Source: Rhizobacter sp. (GTDB lineage Bacteria; Pseudomonadota; Gammaproteobacteria; Burkholderiales; Burkholderiaceae_C). Taken from it: a stretch of 5,746 nt of DNA. The translations under genes were made by a program, and so were the position numbers. The notes under the pieces were generated by a model, which saw only the letters and a program-made list of their open reading frames with translations, did not search any database and was not told the origin of the DNA. The DNA is taken from the NCBI GenBank assembly GCA_025360945.1, contig JANYBE010000323.1, positions 1 to 5,746 on the forward strand, read 5' to 3'. Below, one piece after another: positions 1-4,501 of this stretch (positions are counted from its first letter, which is position 1; each line of letters opens with the position of its first letter).

Positions 1-179
1 CACTCGGCCGCGCGGCTCTGGTTGCCGCTGGCGTGCTTCATCACGACATCCAGCAAGGGCTTCTCGACGACGCCAAGGATCATGTCGTACATCGCCGCAG
101 GTTCGACGCCGCGCAAGTCCTTGAAATAGATCTCCAGACTCTCGCGGATGCATTCTTCAATGTGCGTGGGTTTCTTCAT
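1..179 (-). CDS. fis: DNA-binding protein Fis (partial; C-terminus beyond window start)
   Basis: Nucleoid-associated protein that binds and bends DNA as a homodimer and tunes rRNA, tRNA and growth-phase transcription. Read on the minus strand from the ATG at 179, 59 codons are present before the window edge. The protein begins MKKPTHIEECIRESLEIYF and continues with the Fis core: YFKDLRG, a helix around MYDMILGVVEKPLLDVVM, then GNQSRAAE, which leads into the C-terminal helix-turn-helix. The recognition helix (about 20 more residues in this family) lies outside the window. The start codon is inside the end of dusB in another frame, so the two genes overlap by 23 bp and are probably translated from one message. 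Only a weak purine-rich stretch (GAAGAAGAAG) precedes the ATG. Identity rests on recognising the family pattern and on the dusB-fis order known in proteobacteria. Confidence 0.93.
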   Translation of the reverse strand, partial: MKKPTHIEECIRESLEIYFKDLRGVEPAAMYDMILGVVEKPLLDVVMKHASGNQSRAAE

Positions 180-1197
180 CTTCTTCTTCGAGAGGACTGC
201 CCGAGGGCAGCAGGCGATGCATGTCGGCGAGCGCGTCGAACCAGTCGCGCACGGCGCTCACCTGCGTCTCGACGTCTTCGATCCGGTTCATGCGCGCGCG
301 AAACGCCTCGCCGCCCGGCAGCGGGCGTACGGCCCAGCCGATGTGCTTGCGCGCGCTGCGCACGCCGGCGTAGTCGCCGTAGAGCGCGTAGTGGTCAAGC
401 AGGTGTTCGAGCAGCCACGCCTTTGCCTGTTGCGTCTCGGGTGCCGGGAGGTGCTCACCGGTCTCGAGAAAGTACGCGATCTCGCGAAAGATCCACGGCC
501 GGCCCTGCGCCGCGCGGCCGATCATGATTGCATCGGCGCCGGTCGTGGCGAGCACATCGCGCGCCTTCTCGGGCGAGTCGATGTCGCCGTTGGCGACGAC
601 CGGGATGCGCAGTGCGGCCTTCACCGCACTCACCGTGTCGTACTCCGCAAAGCCCTTGTAGCCCTGCTCGCGCGTGCGGCCATGCACAGCGATCATCGCG
701 ACGCCAGCCGATTCGGCCGCGCGCGCGATGCGCACCGCGTTGCGCTCGGCCTCGCACCAGCCGGTGCGCATCTTCAGCGTCACCGGCACGTTGCGCGGCG
801 CGCAAGCCCTGACCACGGCGTCGACGATCTCGAGCGCAAGCGGCTCGTCCTGCATCAAGGCTGAGCCGGCCCACTTGTTGCACACCTTCTTCGCCGGGCA
901 GCCCATATTGATGTCGATGATCTGCGCGCCACGGTCGATGTTGTAGGCGGCGGCCTCGGCCATCATGGCGGCGTCGGTGCCGGCGATCTGCACCGAGATC
1001 GGAGTGACCTCGCCATCGTGATTGGCGCGCCGGCTCGTCTTCAGGCTGGCCCACAGATCCTTGCGAGAGGTCACCATCTCGCTCACCGCATAGCCCGCGC
1101 CGAGGCGCTTGCACAACTGGCGAAACGGCCGGTCCGTCACCCCGGCCATCGGGGCGGCGAACAGGCGATTCGCCAGAGCGAAGTGGCCGATCTGCAT
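157..1197 (-). CDS. dusB: tRNA-dihydrouridine synthase B
   Basis: Flavoenzyme that reduces specific uridines in the tRNA D-loop to dihydrouridine, using FMN and NADPH in the cytosol. The 346-residue product has the Dus TIM barrel in order: an N-terminal AAPMAGVTDRPFR (about residues 14-26), the family signature INMGCPAKKV with the catalytic acid Cys100, KMRTGW (142-147), VHGRTREQGY (171-180), NGDI (203-206) and the FMN-phosphate region IGRAAQGRPWIF (226-237). A helical domain follows, then a short acidic tail (EEEDEETHAH) not needed for the fold. It is slightly longer than the roughly 320-residue enterobacterial enzyme. The ATG at 1197 gives the normal family N-terminus (MQIGHFALANRLFAAPM), though no strong Shine-Dalgarno sequence precedes it. 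It is the first gene of the dusB-fis unit and is divergent from the yqaA-like gene. DusB rather than DusA or DusC is chosen from the signature and the fis linkage. Confidence 0.97.
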   Translation of the reverse strand: MQIGHFALANRLFAAPMAGVTDRPFRQLCKRLGAGYAVSEMVTSRKDLWASLKTSRRANHDGEVTPISVQIAGTDAAMMAEAAAYNIDRGAQIIDINMGCPAKKVCNKWAGSALMQDEPLALEIVDAVVRACAPRNVPVTLKMRTGWCEAERNAVRIARAAESAGVAMIAVHGRTREQGYKGFAEYDTVSAVKAALRIPVVANGDIDSPEKARDVLATTGADAIMIGRAAQGRPWIFREIAYFLETGEHLPAPETQQAKAWLLEHLLDHYALYGDYAGVRSARKHIGWAVRPLPGGEAFRARMNRIEDVETQVSAVRDWFDALADMHRLLPSGSPLEEEDEETHAH

Positions 1198-1235
1198 AAG
1201 AGTGGGTGGACAGGCGTGCTGAAAAAGGAGGCAGA

Positions 1236-1241
1236 AGTATA
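1236..1241 (-). promoter_or_regulatory. candidate -10 element of the dusB-fis promoter
   Basis: Read on the minus strand the hexamer is TATACT, one mismatch from TATAAT, about 38 bp upstream of the dusB start. That would give a leader of roughly 30 nt. No good TTGACA-like -35 is found 16-18 bp further upstream (GAAATC at 17 bp), so the promoter is weakly supported. Confidence 0.35.
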
Positions 1242-1291
1242 GCGGCCGCGACGGGCGGGATTTCCTGCGCTGTTCGCACGCGCCGACTGCC

Positions 1292-1297
1292 GATAAT
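1292..1297 (+). promoter_or_regulatory. candidate -10 element close to the yqaA-like start
   Basis: GATAAT lies 8 bp before the ATG at 1306. Initiation about 7 bp downstream would fall at or just before the ATG, giving a leaderless or nearly leaderless mRNA, which would fit the absence of a Shine-Dalgarno sequence there. No convincing -35 is present at the right distance. Confidence 0.2.
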
Positions 1298-1305
1298 TGA
1301 CACGA

Positions 1306-1791
1306 ATGGACGCGTGGCTGGAATCGATGTTGACACTGCTGGCCCTGCCGAAATTCGGCTTGGGCACGGTGTTCGTGATCGCGTTCGTGTCGGCCACGCT
1401 GCTACCGCTGGGCTCCGAGCCGGCGGTGTTCGGTCTCGTCAAGCTCAGCCCCGAACTTTTCTGGCCCGCGATGCTGGTCGCGACCGCCGGCAACACGCTC
1501 GGCGGCGCGTTCACCTGGTGGAACGGCTACGGCGTCGAACGTGCCTACGAACACCTCAAGCACACCAAGCCGCCCGACGCGCGCGCGCTGCGCTGGTTGC
1601 AGCGCCTTGGCGCGAAAGCCTGCCTGCTGGCGTGGCTGCCTATCGTCGGCGACCCGCTGTGCGCGGTCGCGGGTTGGCTCAGGTTGCCGTTCTGGCCCTG
1701 CGTGCTCTATATGGCGATCGGCAAGTTTCTGCGCTACCTCGCGATGACCGCTGCGATGCTCTGGATCTGGCCCGGTCAATTCACTTTCTGA
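1306..1791 (+). CDS. yqaA: YqaA-family (DedA/VTT-like) inner-membrane protein
   Basis: Small integral membrane protein of 161 residues, related to the SNARE-associated/DedA (VTT) superfamily. The biochemical role of the YqaA branch is not established. Conserved features are SATLLPLGSE (29-38), a re-entrant/TM pattern typical of the family, then GNTLGG (62-67), LAWLPIVGDPLCAVAGWLR (108-126) and GKFLRY (139-144). Hydrophobic stretches lie at about 19-45, 52-70, 104-124 and 128-153, joined by a charged cytosolic-type loop (about 77-103, VERAYEHLKHTKPPDAR). The length is close to that of E. coli YqaA. The ATG at 1306 is preferred. A TTG three codons upstream (1297) is in frame, but neither start has a clear ribosome-binding site. 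The peptidase gene begins 20 bp downstream, so the two are probably co-transcribed. Confidence 0.88.
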   Translation: MDAWLESMLTLLALPKFGLGTVFVIAFVSATLLPLGSEPAVFGLVKLSPELFWPAMLVATAGNTLGGAFTWWNGYGVERAYEHLKHTKPPDARALRWLQRLGAKACLLAWLPIVGDPLCAVAGWLRLPFWPCVLYMAIGKFLRYLAMTAAMLWIWPGQFTF

Positions 1792-1801
1792 CTCACGACA
1801 T

Positions 1802-1805
1802 GGAG
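1802..1805 (+). promoter_or_regulatory. ribosome-binding site deciding the peptidase start
   Basis: GGAG with a 6-bp spacer to the ATG at 1812. Another in-frame ATG at 1800 overlaps this motif and has no Shine-Dalgarno sequence of its own, so 1812 is taken as the start. Confidence 0.6.
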
Positions 1806-1811
1806 ACCTCG

Positions 1812-3296
1812 ATGGGCACGGCCTACGACGAACTCAAGCAGATCTGGACCCAGCTGCATCACTTCGGCCACCTGCAATCGATCGCCGGCTGGGACCAGGC
1901 GGCAATGATGCCGCCTAAGGGGAACACGGCGCGCGCAAACGCGATGGCCGCGATGGAAGGGCTGCTGCACCGCATGCGCACCGACCCGAAGCTAGTCACG
2001 TTGCTGGCCAACGCAGACGGGGAGGTGCTCGACGATTTCGCACGCGCCAACCTGGTCGAGATCCGCCGCGAATGGCGGGCCTCGAACGCGCTGCCGCAAG
2101 CCCTCGTCGAGGCCCAGTCGCTCGCCGCGGCGCGCTGCGAACACGCGTGGCGCAGCCAGCGTCCAGCCAACGACTGGGCCGGCTTCCTCGAGAACCTTCG
2201 CGAGGTGCTGCGCATCGGCCGCGAGGTCGCGCAGCGCCTGTCCGACGCGACCGGTCTCGCACCCTACGACGCGCTGATGGACCAGTTTGAGCCCGGCACC
2301 ACCAGTGCCGACGTCGACCGCGTGTTCGGCGACCTGCAGCAGTGGCTGCCTGGGTTGGTGCAACAGGTGCGCCAACGCCAGTCACGCGAGACCGTGTTGC
2401 AGCCGACCGGACCGTTCGCGAAGGCCGCACAGCGTTCACTGAGCCTGGAGGTGATGGGGCTGCTCGGTTTTGACTTCGAGGGCGGCCGTCTCGACGAGAG
2501 CGCGCACCCGTTCAGCGGCGGTGTGCCCGAGGACACGCGCTTGACGACGCGCTATCGCGAAGACGATCTGATGCAAAGCCTGATGGGCACGATCCACGAG
2601 ACCGGCCACGCGCGCTACGAGCAGAACCTGCCGCGCCAGTGGCTGGGCCAGCCCGTCGCCGCCGCGCGCTCGATGGGCATCCACGAAAGCCAGAGCCTGA
2701 GCTTCGAGATGCAGCTCGGCCGCAGCCGCGCGTTCGCTGGCCTGCTCGCGCCGAAGCTGCGCGCGCACTTCGGAGATCAGGCCGCGTTCGAGCCCGACAA
2801 CCTGTACCGGCTGATGACGCGCGTGAAGCCCAGTCTCATCCGCGTCGATGCGGATGAGCTCACCTATCCGGCCCATGTGATCCTGCGCTATCGCCTTGAG
2901 TGCGAGCTGATCGCGGGCAGCCTGAACGCCGAAGACATTCCGGCGCGCTGGGACGAGGGCATGCAATCGCTGCTCGGCATCACCACGCGTGGCGACTACA
3001 CGAACGGCTGCATGCAGGACGTGCACTGGAGCGGTGGCGCGTTCGGCTACTTCCCGTGCTACACGCTGGGCGCGATGTATGCGGCGCAGTGGTTCGCGGC
3101 GATCCGGGCGCGCACGCCAGACCTCGACGCGCGCATCGCGCGCGGCGAGCTTGGCGTCGCGTTCGACTGGTTGCGTGACAACATCTGGAGCCAGGCAAGC
3201 CGCTGGCCGACCGCCGAACTCGCGACGCGCGCGAGCGGCGAGGCGTTGAATCCGCTGCACTTCCGGCGTCACCTCGAGGCGCGCTACCTCGGCTGA
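1812..3296 (+). CDS. M32-family metallocarboxypeptidase (carboxypeptidase Taq type)
   Basis: Cytosolic zinc (or cobalt) carboxypeptidase that removes C-terminal amino acids from peptides. The product is 494 residues, the usual length for family M32. All family landmarks are present in order: the HPF motif (232-234), DTRLTTRY just after it, the metal site HETGH (His262, Glu263, His266), the third metal ligand Glu292 in IHESQS, 26 residues after His266 as in characterised members, IRVDADELTYPAH (from 343), and QDVHWSGGAFGYFPCYTLG (from 402). The N-terminal helical part (AYDELKQIW, then SIAGWDQAAMMPPKG) also matches the family. No signal peptide is seen. The start at 1812 is chosen from the GGAG 6 bp upstream; the alternative ATG at 1800 would add four residues. 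It sits 20 bp after the yqaA-like gene and converges on the phasin/patatin-remnant unit. Confidence 0.96.
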   Translation: MGTAYDELKQIWTQLHHFGHLQSIAGWDQAAMMPPKGNTARANAMAAMEGLLHRMRTDPKLVTLLANADGEVLDDFARANLVEIRREWRASNALPQALVEAQSLAAARCEHAWRSQRPANDWAGFLENLREVLRIGREVAQRLSDATGLAPYDALMDQFEPGTTSADVDRVFGDLQQWLPGLVQQVRQRQSRETVLQPTGPFAKAAQRSLSLEVMGLLGFDFEGGRLDESAHPFSGGVPEDTRLTTRYREDDLMQSLMGTIHETGHARYEQNLPRQWLGQPVAAARSMGIHESQSLSFEMQLGRSRAFAGLLAPKLRAHFGDQAAFEPDNLYRLMTRVKPSLIRVDADELTYPAHVILRYRLECELIAGSLNAEDIPARWDEGMQSLLGITTRGDYTNGCMQDVHWSGGAFGYFPCYTLGAMYAAQWFAAIRARTPDLDARIARGELGVAFDWLRDNIWSQASRWPTAELATRASGEALNPLHFRRHLEARYLG

Positions 3297-3376
3297 GCCG
3301 GCCCCCAGGCCGGGAGAGTCTGCTCGAGGTCGTAGAGCACCGCTTCCGGACGGCGCAGCGCCTGCCCCGCAAAACG
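3284..3376 (-). other. possible C-terminal coding remnant beside the patatin pseudogene
   Basis: A short minus-strand stretch reads ALRRPEAVLYDLEQTLPAWG and ends at a TAG (3284-3286) inside the last codons of the peptidase. Its codons look gene-like (third positions nearly all G/C, mixed residue types) and unlike the Arg-rich noise in other frames. It lies in the same frame as the GTG proposed as the patatin-like start. It may be the tail of that gene after an internal deletion and a second frameshift, or the tail of another lost gene. I recognise no family. Confidence 0.2.
3298..3313. terminator. GC-rich hairpin after the peptidase stop
   Basis: A perfect 6-bp stem (CCGGCC / GGCCGG) with a 4-nt loop starts 2 bp after the peptidase TGA, at the point where convergent transcription meets. 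No T-run follows on either strand, so it is at best a weak or factor-assisted terminator. Confidence 0.3.
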
Positions 3377-3380
3377 GGGC
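3364..3380. terminator. second hairpin in the convergent region
   Basis: A perfect 6-bp stem (GCCCCG / CGGGGC) with the loop CAAAA lies downstream of both the peptidase (plus) and the patatin-like remnant (minus). It lacks a U-tract in either direction. It could block either transcript or be chance in GC-rich DNA. Confidence 0.25.
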
Positions 3381-3437
3381 GCGTCGGCGCGCGGGCGCCG
3401 AGCAGCCTGCGATGGCCGTCGTCGAGCACTTCGGCGT

Positions 3438-3751
3438 GGCCGAGCGCTGCGCGAACTCGCGCCAAGCTGGGCGGATCAGCCCCGAGGGCTCGAAGATGTC
3501 GTGGTCGGCGCCGACGTTGTCGATGAACGACGCGCACAGCTCGCGCGGCGTCATCCCATTGGCCGGGCTGGCGGCTATGAAACCACCGGCCGGGACGCCG
3601 ACATAGCTGGGGCAATCGGCGAAGGCCATGCCGGCCAGCGATTCCTCGAGCGCGCAGAGTGCACCGATCGCGTAGATCGCGCCGAGCGGAGCGCCGCCGG
3701 TAGGCCGAGGCCGATGCGCGCGGGGCGCTTGCGTGTCAAGCCGACGCTCAC
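3438..3751 (-). pseudogene. patatin-like phospholipase, frameshifted and truncated remnant
   Basis: Patatin-like proteins are Ser-Asp-dyad acyl hydrolases. The remnant begins at a GTG (3749-3751) overlapping the phasin stop as GTGA and reads MSVGLTRKRPARIGLGL. The frame then breaks at about 3699-3700. In the next frame it continues with the oxyanion-hole motif GGAPLG and IYAIGALCALEE, then YVGVPAGGFIAA, NGMTPRELCASFIDN and DIFEPSGLIRPAWREFAQR, ending recognisably near 3438. The arrangement matches the N-terminal third of the patatin-like proteins of Burkholderiales. Three defects are visible. One base is missing (or two are extra) between the Leu codon and the Gly-rich loop. The nucleophile motif GxSxG reads GVPAG, which needs only one base change from Ser to Pro. 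The part carrying the catalytic Asp, some 200 residues, is absent because the peptidase gene ends only about 140 bp further on. Family identity is by motif recognition only. Confidence 0.78.
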
Positions 3752-4311
3752 TTGCGTGCGGGCTTCTTCTTCGCCGGCGCAGCGTTGCGGGCCGGGGCCG
3801 AGCGCGGCGTCAGGTCCGTCGGGTGTGAGCTGAGTTCGTCGATGCGCGCGATGCGCGGCGCGGGCATCTTTGCCGGCGCGGTCTTCGACAGCTTGGCGAC
3901 CTTCGCGCTCAGCTCGTCGATGCGCGCAACCAGTGCGTCCACATCTTTGGCCGACGGCACGCCGAGCTTGTTCAGCGCCTTCGCGGTACGCTCCTCGAAT
4001 ATGCCCTCGAGCTTGTCCCAGTGTTGACCGGCCTTGGCCTGCACGTCGCCAGCCATGCTCGTCATCTTGCTGGTCACGCCGCTCAGCTTCTCTTCGGCGA
4101 CGCTTTGTGTTTTCTTCTGCAGCGTCGCGCCTTCCTTCACCAGCGCTTCGAACACCTTGGTGCCTTCGGCCTGTGCGCGCGAGAACGCGCCCATGCCGGC
4201 GAGCCAGATCTGCTGCGCGGATTCCTTCACTTGGCCGGCGAGCGCGCCATCGAGCAAACGTGTCGGTGCGGCGGCCTGTCGGTCGGCCATTGCCTTGAGT
4301 TTCTTGACCAT
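3748..4311 (-). CDS. polyhydroxyalkanoate granule-associated phasin (PhaF/PhaI type)
   Basis: Phasins coat intracellular polyhydroxyalkanoate granules and control their number and size. The 187-residue product has the family core QIWLAGMGAFSRAQAEG (34-50), an amphipathic helical region VFEALVKEGATLQKKTQ (53-69), then KLGVPSAKDVDALVARIDEL (115-134), a leucine-zipper-like coiled coil proposed to mediate oligomerisation in PhaF-type phasins. The tail is poor in hydrophobic residues and ends NAAPAKKKPARK. It looks like a much shortened version of the Lys/Ala/Pro histone-like tail of PhaF, and DNA binding is uncertain. The hexapeptide ARIDEL occurs twice (129-134 and 155-160). The ATG at 4311 is supported by AAAGGA 8 bp upstream. 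It is divergent from the acyl-reductase-like gene and runs into the patatin-like remnant with a 4-bp overlap. There is no signal peptide. Confidence 0.9.
   Translation of the reverse strand: MVKKLKAMADRQAAAPTRLLDGALAGQVKESAQQIWLAGMGAFSRAQAEGTKVFEALVKEGATLQKKTQSVAEEKLSGVTSKMTSMAGDVQAKAGQHWDKLEGIFEERTAKALNKLGVPSAKDVDALVARIDELSAKVAKLSKTAPAKMPAPRIARIDELSSHPTDLTPRSAPARNAAPAKKKPARK
3836..3927 (-). repeat. short direct repeat inside the phasin gene
   Basis: The 14-bp string TCGTCGATGCGCGC occurs at 3836-3849 and again at 3914-3927, 78 bp (26 codons) apart and in frame. The flanking match is 20 of 23 bases. It encodes the two ARIDEL segments of the coiled-coil region, suggesting partial duplication of the zipper segment. 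Confidence 0.6.
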
Positions 4312-4319
4312 GGTGTCTG

Positions 4320-4325
4320 TCCTTT
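4320..4325 (-). promoter_or_regulatory. ribosome-binding site of the phasin gene
   Basis: AAAGGA on the minus strand with an 8-nt spacer to the ATG at 4311. It supports this start over the internal Met at residue 8. Confidence 0.55.
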
Positions 4326-4333
4326 CGTGAGGA

Positions 4334-4348
4334 GCGGCGAGCCGCCGC
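4334..4348 (-). other. hairpin in the phasin leader
   Basis: A perfect 6-bp stem (GCGGCG / CGCCGC on the minus strand) with a 3-nt loop lies between the candidate -10 and the Shine-Dalgarno sequence, ending 8 bp before the latter. It could affect mRNA stability or translation, or be chance in GC-rich DNA. Confidence 0.25.
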
Positions 4349-4358
4349 GAACCGCGAG

Positions 4359-4364
4359 ACTATA
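4359..4364 (-). promoter_or_regulatory. candidate -10 element of the phasin promoter
   Basis: TATAGT on the minus strand (one mismatch from TATAAT), about 48 bp upstream of the ATG. The region 17 bp upstream of it reads GTGCGC and does not resemble a -35. An imperfect GC-rich palindrome (GCCGG-C-CCGGC, 4373-4383) lies in that spacer area and might be an operator. Confidence 0.35.
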
Positions 4365-4488
4365 GAAGGCGTGCCGGCCCGGCGCACCCTGAATCTCTAG
4401 TGAGTTGGCTCTATGTGGCTTGGGGTAAATCGGCAGCGTGGTCGCGGGGCGATTGGTCAAAATGCGCGCTGACCTGCAATGCTTTCCC

Positions 4489-4493
4489 GGAGG
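4489..4493 (+). promoter_or_regulatory. ribosome-binding site of the acyl-reductase-like gene
   Basis: GGAGG with an 8-nt spacer before the ATG at 4502, a strong Shine-Dalgarno sequence that fixes the start. Confidence 0.75.
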
Positions 4494-4501
4494 ATCACAA
4501 G

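Noticed and set aside
148..864. Plus-strand open frame opposite dusB
   Set aside because: Shadow frame of dusB. It shows no motif and no ribosome-binding site, and dusB is unmistakable on the other strand.
1225..1231. Strong AAGGAGG on the plus strand in the dusB-yqaA gap
   Set aside because: No start codon lies at a usable distance, and a stop follows at once in one frame. It is over 70 bp from the real gene start.
1297..1302. Perfect TTGACA sequence upstream of the yqaA-like ATG
   Set aside because: No -10-like hexamer follows at 16-18 bp, and any start site would fall inside the coding region. Taken as chance.
1206..1811. Upstream in-frame extension of the peptidase (about 200 extra codons)
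   Set aside because: It overlaps the yqaA-like gene in another frame, is Arg-rich and unlike any M32 N-terminus, while the start at 1812 has a GGAG and gives the normal family length.
2436..3437. Minus-strand open frame continuing from the patatin remnant through the peptidase gene
   Set aside because: Patatin-like sequence stops near 3438. Beyond that the frame is the antisense shadow of the peptidase, whose HETGH and other motifs show the real coding strand.
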